Assembly (NCBI GenBank): GCA_021814145.1
Contig: JAKAIY010000022.1
Location: 1 to 34,165, forward strand
Direction: 5' to 3'
From: Chloroflexota bacterium
GTDB taxonomy: Bacteria > Chloroflexota > Ktedonobacteria > Ktedonobacterales > JADMIN01
DNA length: 34,165 nucleotides
Shown one piece after another: positions 16,689-23,194 of the stretch (position 1 is the first letter of the stretch; every line of letters starts with the position of its first letter). The notes beneath the pieces were generated by a model, which saw only the letters and a program-made list of their open reading frames with translations, searched no databases and was not told where the DNA came from. Made by a program: the position numbers and the translations under genes.

Positions 16689-16727
16689 GGATGGCGGCGC
16701 TACGCTATAGCCGCCATCCGATTTTTT
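16689..16727 (+). terminator. Rho-independent terminator after the Pat-like GNAT gene
   Basis: GGATGGCGGC (16689-16698) and GCCGCCATCC (16710-16719) form a perfect 10-bp stem with an 11-nt loop, followed by GATTTTTTT. Confidence 0.92.
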
Positions 16728-16798
16728 TCTGAGGCGGATCCTCCACGCTGTAATTCGCTTTATAGCTTGCTTCAACGTATCCTTTCCGCGTGTTTTCA

Positions 16799-16842
16799 GC
16801 GAGTCAGCGGGTGGTGAAACTGGTTGCGCCCGGCCGACTCGC
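16799..16842. repeat. Imperfect inverted repeat upstream of uspA
   Basis: GCGAGTC (16799-16805) and GACTCGC (16836-16842) pair perfectly, and the stem continues inward with two mismatches (AGCGGG against CCCGGC). It lies ~100 bp before uspA and may be a leader hairpin or operator; I found no convincing promoter in this 276-bp gap. Confidence 0.3.
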
Positions 16843-16944
16843 ATAACGCGATAGTGACGGGGCGCGGCTAGCAGTTATCGGGCAGAAGCAGGTTCGCTGA
16901 AACTTGGCAGGCCGATTGCGGGATGCGGGCGTGGAGGTGTTCCG

Positions 16945-17844
16945 ATGACAGCCAGTGAGACAACCCCAACGCGCACTATTCTGGCGCCGCTTGATGGCTC
17001 TGATATGGGCGAGTTCGCCGCGCCATATGTGGCGCGTGTCGCGCTGGCGCTAGATATGCCCGTGATCGTGATGCGTGTCGTTGAATGGAGCGCCTGGGCC
17101 GCGAGTGATTCAGGATACCTGTTGGCGCCGCAGGTGTACAAGGAGGTCACTACGGCGGCGATGGAAGCGGCGCGGGAAGAATCGCAAAACATCAGTGACG
17201 AGCTTCGGAGCGCGGGAGCGCAAGTTCGGGCGGTTGTTGTAGAGCACGGAAATCCACGCGCTGACCTGCTCAATCTGGAGACAACCGAACATGTCGCGCT
17301 GACGATTATGGCGACTCATGGCCGTTCAGGCCTGGCGCGCGTCGCTTTGGGAAGCATCGCGGATTACATGTCGCGCCACGGGCATTCGCCGGTATTACTG
17401 ATTCGCGCCAGAGGCCCCTTGGTCGAGCGGCCCGCGTTGGAACGAGCGCTCATTCCTCTGGATGGATCGCAAATGAGTGAGCTCGCGTTTGAGCCACTGG
17501 CGCTTGTGGCTGGGCCGCTGACGCGCCAGGTCACATTGTTGCGGGTAATTGATCCGGATGAGCCAGCGGGCGCTTCCAGAACCGCGAAGCGTTATCTGGG
17601 GGAGGCGCGGGAGCGTGTGGAGAAACTGCTTGGCGAGCGGGGCGTAACATGCGATATCGCTATTCGCTGGGGCGCTCCGGGTGATGAGATTCTACGGGCG
17701 TCACAAAGCTATGATCTGGTCATCATGACTACACACGGCAAGACAGGCGCGACGCGCTGGGCATATGGAAGTGTCGCCGACGAAGTGATTCATAGCGCGA
17801 ATGCGCCGCTATTGCTTACACGTCCCGGTGCGCGCGCCCAGTGA
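16945..17844 (+). CDS. Universal stress protein with two tandem UspA domains
   Basis: A 299-aa cytoplasmic protein made of two Usp domains, ~1-153 and ~160-299. Each begins with the first-strand motif (RTILAPLDGSDMGE, then RALIPLDGSQMSE) and ends with an ATP-loop-like segment: MATHGRSGLARVALGS in the first and MTTHGKTGATRWAYGS in the second. Both keep the G-x2-G-x9-G-S/A pattern, so ATP binding is plausible. Usp proteins act in stress survival, usually without a known reaction. GGAGG lies 7 nt before the ATG. It is upstream of the DsrE2-TusA-SQR genes on the same strand but separated by 220 bp. Confidence 0.93.
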   Translation: MTASETTPTRTILAPLDGSDMGEFAAPYVARVALALDMPVIVMRVVEWSAWAASDSGYLLAPQVYKEVTTAAMEAAREESQNISDELRSAGAQVRAVVVEHGNPRADLLNLETTEHVALTIMATHGRSGLARVALGSIADYMSRHGHSPVLLIRARGPLVERPALERALIPLDGSQMSELAFEPLALVAGPLTRQVTLLRVIDPDEPAGASRTAKRYLGEARERVEKLLGERGVTCDIAIRWGAPGDEILRASQSYDLVIMTTHGKTGATRWAYGSVADEVIHSANAPLLLTRPGARAQ

Positions 17845-17966
17845 TCTGGGCGTGCGCGAAATGCCTTTCAATGCTCCTCGCTTGCGGGATTCATGCGTGA
17901 CAACGTTTCCCCTGGCCGTGATTTGGCTGTGAGCGAGTTGCCATAGCCTGTAACGGGAGAAGCGCG

Positions 17967-18008
17967 AATGATCTGGCGCGAAAAGCGCTACTGAGAGAAC
18001 AGGTCATT
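17967..18008 (+). promoter_or_regulatory. Nested hairpin in the leader of the dsrE2-tusA-sqr cluster
   Basis: AATGATCTG (17967-17975) pairs with CAGGTCATT (18000-18008) at 8 of 9 positions, and inside it GCGC-GAAAA-GCGC (17976-17988) forms a second small stem. It ends ~55 nt upstream of the DsrE2 ATG. A regulatory role is speculative. Confidence 0.3.
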
Positions 18009-18064
18009 GCGATTTCTCAACCGGCTCACACGAGACCCAACAAAGATGAAAGAGAGGATACTCG

Positions 18065-18481
18065 ATGTCGGACCGCATGTCATTGGTCCTGTTCTCAGGC
18101 ACCGTGGATAAGCTGATGGCGGCTTCCATTCTGGCGACAGGCGCCGCCGCCATGGATATGGAGGTGGAGCTCTTCCTGACCTTCTGGGGGCTTCAGGCGT
18201 TCCGAAAAGGCGCTTATCAGGACAACACCGCGATCACCAAAGATTACGAGGAGTATGCGCCTGCGATGTTCGAAGCCATGCAGGCCAAGCACGTTCCAAC
18301 GTGGATGGAGAACCTGCAGGCGGCGCGTGAAATTGGTAATGTTCGCATCGAGGCATGCAGCATGACCATGGAGCTTTACGGCCTGAAGCTCGAGGACTTC
18401 GAGCCCATCGTTGACGACGTCACGGGCGTGGCTTCGTTTATCGAGCGGGCCAAGGACAGCAAGATCACGCTGTTCCTTTAG
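18065..18481 (+). CDS. DsrE2-like sulfur-carrier family protein (DsrE/DsrF superfamily)
   Basis: A 138-aa protein of the DsrE superfamily. MSLVLFSGTVDKLMAASILATGAAAM is the typical first strand and helix of this family. One cysteine, Cys98 in RIEACSMTMELYGL, sits at the conserved position for persulfide binding. Related proteins carry sulfane sulfur to TusA and onward. The next genes encode TusA and an SQR-like flavoprotein, which strongly supports a sulfur-transfer role. GAGAGG lies 7-8 nt before the ATG. Some DsrE2 proteins have N-terminal membrane spans; this one has only a moderately hydrophobic stretch and is probably soluble or peripheral. Confidence 0.85.
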   Translation: MSDRMSLVLFSGTVDKLMAASILATGAAAMDMEVELFLTFWGLQAFRKGAYQDNTAITKDYEEYAPAMFEAMQAKHVPTWMENLQAAREIGNVRIEACSMTMELYGLKLEDFEPIVDDVTGVASFIERAKDSKITLFL

Positions 18482-18571
18482 CGCCGCCATTGCACGCGTC
18501 GCCTCGCCATGACGCCGGGGGCGCGGCCAGGCGCGCGTGTGGAACGAGATGAGAAAAGAGAGGCTTGCCAC

Positions 18572-18820
18572 ATGGTCGCCGAGCAGGATATTCACATTGA
18601 CAAAGAGATTGACGCGCGCGGGAGTTTCTGCCCAGGTCCGCTGATGGAGCTTATTCGCGGGATGAAGGCTTTGCCAGTCGGCGGCGTTCTTGCTGTGCTG
18701 TCTAGCGATCCCGGATCCGCAAAAGATATTCCCGCTTGGATCGAGAAGGCGCATCACGATTACCTGGGCGCGTTCCAGCATGAAGGGTACACGCGCTTTG
18801 TCGCGCGGAAGAGCCACTGA
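18572..18820 (+). CDS. tusA: TusA-family sulfur carrier protein
   Basis: An 82-aa TusA-fold protein. The family signature DARGSFCPGPLMEL supplies the persulfide cysteine Cys20 and the C-P-x-P motif. The C-terminal block has SSDPGSAKDIPAW, the usual second half of the fold. It would hand sulfane sulfur between DsrE2, SQR-derived persulfide and other acceptors. I use ATG 18572 (GAGAGG 8 nt upstream) rather than the ORF-track start at 18509, which adds 21 charged residues not seen in TusA proteins. It lies 90 bp after the DsrE2 gene and 35 bp before SQR. Confidence 0.92.
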   Translation: MVAEQDIHIDKEIDARGSFCPGPLMELIRGMKALPVGGVLAVLSSDPGSAKDIPAWIEKAHHDYLGAFQHEGYTRFVARKSH

Positions 18821-18855
18821 GGTCGCTGGACTCCTTCTCTAGTAGGGGGTGGGCT

Positions 18856-20034
18856 ATGCCCCAAAAGATTGTGATCATCGGCGGCGGCGTTGGTGGAACG
18901 ATTGTCGCCAACGTGACCGCACGCGCGCTGGGAAGTGAAGATGCCCAGATCACGCTCATTGACGCGACTGGGCAGCACATCTACATGCCTGGATGGCTCT
19001 ACCTGCCGTTCAATACGGCTGAGGGCATTGAGTTATCGCGGCCTGAGCGCTCACTTCTGCATCACCGGGTTCAATTGCTAATTGGCGTGGTTGAGAGCGT
19101 CGAGCCGGCAGAGCGGAGTGTCCGCGTGCGTCGCGTGCTGGCAGGTGGTGAATCGGTGTCAGAGGTCATTCCATATGACTATCTGGTGCTTGCGACAGGC
19201 GCCAGGCTCGCGCCACAAGATCTTCCTGGACTGGTAGAAGGCGCTGGTCAGTGGCATGACTTCTATAGCCTGGAAGGCGCGCTCCGCTTGCGATCGGCCC
19301 TGTCAGAGTTTGAAGGTGGGCGGATTGTTCTGGCGATTGGCGGCATTCCGTATCGCTGCCCGCCAGCTCCGCTAGAGTTCGTCTTTCTACTTGATGAATG
19401 GCTGACGAAGCGGAACATCCGATCACGGAGTGAGATCCAGTATCTCTACCCGCTGCCGCGAGTGTTCCCGATCGAGACAGTCGCGGAACTCGCCACACCG
19501 ATCCTTGATGAGCGCGGCATCAAGTATGAGACGTTCTTCAACACGGAGAGCGTGGATACTGAGCGAAAGGTGGTGACCTCGCTCGAGGGCAGTGAGATAC
19601 CCTACGATCTCCTGGTGGTGGTGCCGCCGCACCGTGGTGTCGCCGCGATTGAGGCGTCTGGTCTGACGGACCCGCAAGGCTGGATCCCCACAGAGCGCAC
19701 GACGCTCGAGGTGAAGGGACAAACTGGTATCTACGCGATAGGGGACGCGACTGATCTGCCGGTTTCGAAGAGTGGCTCAGCCGCGCACTTTGAGGCCAAG
19801 GTCGTCGCCAGGCGAATTATCGCCGCTATCCGAGGAGAAGAGCCCAGCGACCAGTCAGACACCTACACCGGTGAGGTGATGTGCTTCCTGGAAACCGGCC
19901 ATAACCAGGCGAGCCAGCTGGTATTCGATTATGAGCACCCGCCGCGCCCGCCACGGCCCAGCCTCTACTACCACATGGAGAAGCAGCTGTTCAATCGCGC
20001 GTACTGGTACATCGTGCCGCAAGGCCTGGTGTAG
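18856..20034 (+). CDS. sqr: Sulfide:quinone oxidoreductase-like FAD-dependent enzyme
   Basis: A 392-aa flavoprotein. The FAD-binding GGGVGG loop is at residues ~9-14, the second motif is YLVLATGARL, and the C-terminal FAD motif is GIYAIGDATDLP. Two redox cysteines lie where SQR enzymes have them: Cys168 in YRCPPAPLE and Cys343 in MCFLETG. A third cysteine found in some SQRs is absent. The C-terminal LYYHMEKQLFNRAYWY is an amphipathic stretch suited to membrane attachment and quinone access. It would oxidise sulfide to sulfane sulfur, passed to TusA/DsrE2. It ends the cluster before a strong terminator. A related FAD enzyme with another thiol substrate is possible. Confidence 0.88.
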   Translation: MPQKIVIIGGGVGGTIVANVTARALGSEDAQITLIDATGQHIYMPGWLYLPFNTAEGIELSRPERSLLHHRVQLLIGVVESVEPAERSVRVRRVLAGGESVSEVIPYDYLVLATGARLAPQDLPGLVEGAGQWHDFYSLEGALRLRSALSEFEGGRIVLAIGGIPYRCPPAPLEFVFLLDEWLTKRNIRSRSEIQYLYPLPRVFPIETVAELATPILDERGIKYETFFNTESVDTERKVVTSLEGSEIPYDLLVVVPPHRGVAAIEASGLTDPQGWIPTERTTLEVKGQTGIYAIGDATDLPVSKSGSAAHFEAKVVARRIIAAIRGEEPSDQSDTYTGEVMCFLETGHNQASQLVFDYEHPPRPPRPSLYYHMEKQLFNRAYWYIVPQGLV

Positions 20035-20047
20035 GCAGACTTCGCAC

Positions 20048-20093
20048 ACGCGCCGCCAGGCACACTACCCGGTGTGCCTGGCGGCGCGTTTTT
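20048..20093 (+). terminator. Strong rho-independent terminator after sqr
   Basis: CGCGCCGCCAGGCACAC (20049-20065) and GTGTGCCTGGCGGCGCG (20072-20088) form a perfect 17-bp stem (18 with the flanking A-T pair) with loop TACCCG, followed by TTTTT. It is the clearest terminator in the window and separates the sulfur genes from the Nudix gene. Confidence 0.95.
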
Positions 20094-20212
20094 CGCGGGA
20101 CTGCTGACAGGCGCGCCTGCCATTGCGCGTGATATGGTGAGTTGGTGTCCGTTGATGACGTGTTCATATAGTCATAGTCTACAAAAGTCCGCAACATAAC
20201 GGTAATACGCAT

Positions 20213-20665
20213 ATGAAAGACGCACAACCAACAGCAACAGGCGTTGTCACCTGTTTCATTCTGCGGCAATCCGCCGATGGCCAGGATGAGGTGCTGCTCG
20301 TGAGACGCAGTGACCGCGTACGCACCTATCGCGGCCACTGGGCGGCCATTAGCGGATATCTGGAGGCGGGAGCCACCCCGCTTGACCAGGCGCGTGAGGA
20401 GTTGCGGGAGGAAGTGGGGCTGGAAGCTGATGACGCGCCGCTTGTTCGAGCGGGAGAGCCGCTGACTTTCACGGACAACACTATCGGCGTTACCTGGACA
20501 GTGCACCCATTCCTGTTCCGGCTGCGCGAGGGCCGCGAAATTCATACTGACTGGGAAGCCAACGCTTCACGATGGATGCCGCCGACAGAGCTCGTATCGC
20601 TGCCCACCGTGCCGATGCTGCGAGAGGCGCTGGCGCGAGTCTATCCTGGAGGCGCCAGCGCATGA
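20213..20665 (+). CDS. Nudix-domain protein with a non-canonical Nudix box
   Basis: A 150-aa single Nudix domain. The box starts at Gly48 and reads GYLEAGATPLDQAREELREE, then VGL. The metal-binding Glu residues of the E-L-x-E-E core are present, but position 7 is Ala54 instead of Glu and position 15 is Glu62 instead of Arg. These two normally form a salt bridge, so both partners are changed. Hydrolysis of a nucleoside diphosphate derivative is plausible but the substrate is unknown. The ribosome site is poor. Its TGA overlaps the ATG of the IF2B-like gene (ATGA), so the two are translationally coupled and probably work together. It follows the sqr terminator. Confidence 0.85.
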   Translation: MKDAQPTATGVVTCFILRQSADGQDEVLLVRRSDRVRTYRGHWAAISGYLEAGATPLDQAREELREEVGLEADDAPLVRAGEPLTFTDNTIGVTWTVHPFLFRLREGREIHTDWEANASRWMPPTELVSLPTVPMLREALARVYPGGASA

Positions 20666-21786
20666 GCGCGCGATTCGACGCCCCACTCCCACTCCCTTCC
20701 CGCTGGGCGTCGCTGGTGGATGTTGTGCGCGACGATCATATCCACGGCGCAAGCTGGCTCGCGCGCAGCGCCGCCGAAATACTCGCGGAGCGCGCAAGAG
20801 AAGAATCCGCCAGGATCGCCAAAGCGCGCGAAACGGGCAGGGGTAGCGCATCCGCATCAGGAAAAGAGAGCCTCAATGATCTCGCGGCGCTGGCATGGGG
20901 GCTGGCGTGGGCGCGCCCCAGCATGGCCGCGATCGCCAACACGATGACAGCTATCTGGAAACTGGCGCTTCCCGCTTCGCTGGAGGATCTAGAGCGGGTG
21001 AAAGCCGCGGCGGCTATCGGGCGGCTGCGCGACGAGGCGATGCGCCTGCGTGACAGCTGGAGTCACGTCACTACTGAACTGGAGCGCCACATCAGCAAGC
21101 TGCTGCGCGACCCGGTTTTTACGCTCAGCCGGTCTGGGTCCGTGGAGCATGCGCTCATAGCCGCCGCGAGCGCGCGCTCGCCAGACGCGCCAATGGAAGT
21201 TATTATCGCGGAGTCTCTCCCTGGAGGCGAGGGTGTAGATATGGCGCGTGCGCTGGCCGCCGCTGGAGCGCGCGTTTCCGTCGTTACCGATAGCGCGGTG
21301 GGCGTAGGCATGGCTCGCGCGCGAACGCTGCTGCTGGGCGCTGATAGCGTACGTAGCGATGGATCGCTGGTCAATAAGGTCGGCACGTACCCTGCGGCGT
21401 TGGTGGCCGCCGATTTAGGCATTCCGGTCTATGCGCTCTGTGAGCGCCTGAAGATCACGCCACAATCCTACCCGCTGACGCTGGAGCGCGTGTCTGGAGC
21501 CGCCGGAGAGGAATGGAAAGAGGGCGGCTGGCTCTTCGATGTGACGCCAGCGCGCCTGGTTACCGCGATCATTACCGAAGAGGGCGCATTATCACAGGAA
21601 GCGGTCGCACGACTAGCGTCCGACGCGGAGGTGGCGCTGACGCGGCTTAAGAATTACGTGGAGCGGGCGCCTGCTCGCCACTCCCAGGGCGCTCATCCTG
21701 AGAGCGCGTCTCCAGAACGAGCGCCAGCGCGCGGGCGTAAGCCTCCGCTGCGCTCTGACAGTCGTAGTAGGAATCGCCTATCATGA
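20662..21786 (+). CDS. eIF2B-alpha/beta/delta-like (IF-2B family) protein lacking the isomerase cysteine
   Basis: A 374-aa protein of the IF-2B family, which holds sugar-phosphate isomerases (MtnA, ribose-1,5-bisphosphate isomerase) and eIF2B subunits. The core matches: FTLSRSGSVEHAL, VIIAESLPGGEG, VVTDSAVG, LLLGADSVRSDGSLVNKVGTYPAAL and IPVYAL. The isomerase Asp is kept (Asp228 in GAD), but the T-H-C-N segment that carries the catalytic Cys reads L-S-R-S-G (~155-159), as in eIF2B-like subunits. An isomerase reaction is therefore doubtful. GGAGG lies 9 nt before the ATG, which overlaps the Nudix stop. The C-terminal ~45 residues are Arg/Ser/Pro-rich and coincide with the overlap with the minus-strand gene. 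Confidence 0.82.
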   Translation: MSARFDAPLPLPSRWASLVDVVRDDHIHGASWLARSAAEILAERAREESARIAKARETGRGSASASGKESLNDLAALAWGLAWARPSMAAIANTMTAIWKLALPASLEDLERVKAAAAIGRLRDEAMRLRDSWSHVTTELERHISKLLRDPVFTLSRSGSVEHALIAAASARSPDAPMEVIIAESLPGGEGVDMARALAAAGARVSVVTDSAVGVGMARARTLLLGADSVRSDGSLVNKVGTYPAALVAADLGIPVYALCERLKITPQSYPLTLERVSGAAGEEWKEGGWLFDVTPARLVTAIITEEGALSQEAVARLASDAEVALTRLKNYVERAPARHSQGAHPESASPERAPARGRKPPLRSDSRSRNRLS

Positions 21787-21964
21787 TGCGGTAGCGCGCT
21801 TTCCATTTCCGGGCGGCGGCAGGCGCGAGGCGATACAGCGTATAGGTTCGCGCATATGATTCGAGGAGACGCCGCAGCTTCACCTCACCAGTCAGGTGGA
21901 TGTCATAGGCGGCGAGGCGTTCCACAACATCCAGGGGAAGCGGCGTGTCCTGTTCTGGTTCCAT
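21647..21964 (-). CDS. Small hypothetical protein overlapping the 3' end of the IF2B-like gene
   Basis: A 105-aa protein I do not recognise. The central part, KWKARYRIMIGDSYYDCQSAA and the following AYARALALVLETR, reads as a real strand-helix unit, and the first half is helical (VERLAAYDIHLTGEVKLRRLLESYA). The last ~17 residues are low-complexity. GGGGAG lies 10 nt upstream of the ATG, which supports expression. It is convergent with the IF2B-like gene, overlapping it by 140 bp, and divergent from the ROK-like gene. No domain or function can be named. Confidence 0.6.
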   Translation of the reverse strand: MEPEQDTPLPLDVVERLAAYDIHLTGEVKLRRLLESYARTYTLYRLAPAAARKWKARYRIMIGDSYYDCQSAAEAYARALALVLETRSQDERPGSGEQAPAPRNS

Positions 21965-22131
21965 GAGCTCGCATCTCCCCAGCCGTGTGAACCTGCGCGG
22001 CCATCTCAGACTCCTGGGGCGCCCGAGGAGCGCCTGGGAAGCGCGTCAGTGACGGTAAGTGTATCGCTAGCGCCCGGGAGTGTCAAATCAGGAACAGGCG
22101 CGACCCGGAAACGCGGGAGTGGAGAATTCGC

Positions 22132-23127
22132 ATGGCCAACGCAGGCGCGGGATCAGAGCGCACTGACCCCGCTTATCTGGGACTGGAGATCGGTGAGCTC
22201 GCCGCATGGATAACGATGACGTATGGCGCGGACCGTCCGGAGCGACAGTGGCGAAAGCGCTTTATGACGCCTCCGACTCCTGACGAATTCTTCCAGCATG
22301 TCGCGGAAGGAGCCTGCATAGCGCGCGGCGGCGCTGGAATCGCTGGTGTGGGTGTCGCGACATGGGCGCATGTAAATAGCGCGGATGGCTCTGTTCAGGC
22401 CAGCGCTATCTCGCCAGATTGGGAAAGCGTCGCACTCGCCACGCGCCTGAGCGACCTGCTTCACGCGCCCGTACGTCTGCGCTCCGCCGTGGACGCCGCC
22501 GCACTCGCGGAGACGAGGCTGGGCGTAGGGAAAGGCGCTGATCCAGTGGTGTATGTCCATCTCGGACGGGAAGTGTTATCCGCTCTCGTTTACCATTGCG
22601 CGCCTCTCATCGGAGCGCATGGCCGGGCCGGACAGATTGGGCACTGGCGGATCGCTGAAGACGGGCCTCGCTGCGCCTGTGGAGCGGTAGGCCATCTCAA
22701 CCCTTTGTGCTCATCGCAGGGTTTTGTCCGGCAGGCGATCGGGCTGGCTGCGCTGGATGAGAGCGTTCTAGCGGCGATGACTGAGGCGACCGGCGGGCGT
22801 GTCGAAGCGATCACAGCGCAGCGCGTTGTGGCCCTTGCCAGCGCTGGCGTCACGCCGCTGCGTGACCTGACGCGGCGATCAGCGGAGGCGTTAGGGATCG
22901 CGCTTGCGCGGCTGGCGCTGGTTGTGGACCCGGAAGTGATTGTCCTGGATGGCCCGCTTGGAGTGGCTGGCAGTCCATTTATCGAATGGACAGGTGAGCG
23001 GATGACGGAGGAGTTACGCGCGGTTTCCGGGGGTGAGCAGGCGCCCCGGTTAGCCTCCGCGCGCCTGGCTCCGCTGAGCGCGCTGACCGGCGCATGGCTA
23101 CTAGGGAAAGACGCGGCGGACAAGTAG
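22132..23127 (+). CDS. ROK-family (sugar kinase/repressor fold) protein with lost catalytic residues
   Basis: A 331-aa ROK-fold protein. The family layout is clear: first strand YLGLEIGELAAW, AGVGVATWAH, the DAAALAETRLG helix, GRAGQIGHWRIAEDG and the Zn-site region CACGAVGHLNP. Key positions differ from active kinases. The phosphate motif D-x-G-G-T reads E-I-G-E-L; the N-D-A-N motif holding the catalytic Asp reads S118-A-V-D, so the Asp is Ala119; the third Zn cysteine is His; and the E-x-G-H Glu is Gln. No DNA-binding domain is present, so it is not a typical ROK repressor. Sugar phosphorylation is unlikely; sugar sensing is an inference. GGAG lies 7 nt before the ATG. A kinase-like gene follows by 67 bp. 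Confidence 0.82.
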   Translation: MANAGAGSERTDPAYLGLEIGELAAWITMTYGADRPERQWRKRFMTPPTPDEFFQHVAEGACIARGGAGIAGVGVATWAHVNSADGSVQASAISPDWESVALATRLSDLLHAPVRLRSAVDAAALAETRLGVGKGADPVVYVHLGREVLSALVYHCAPLIGAHGRAGQIGHWRIAEDGPRCACGAVGHLNPLCSSQGFVRQAIGLAALDESVLAAMTEATGGRVEAITAQRVVALASAGVTPLRDLTRRSAEALGIALARLALVVDPEVIVLDGPLGVAGSPFIEWTGERMTEELRAVSGGEQAPRLASARLAPLSALTGAWLLGKDAADK

Positions 23128-23194
23128 CCTAGCGCAATAGCGCATAGTGAGGAATGCGTGGCATAATAGCCTCGTGCCATGAGATGTTCGCTGG

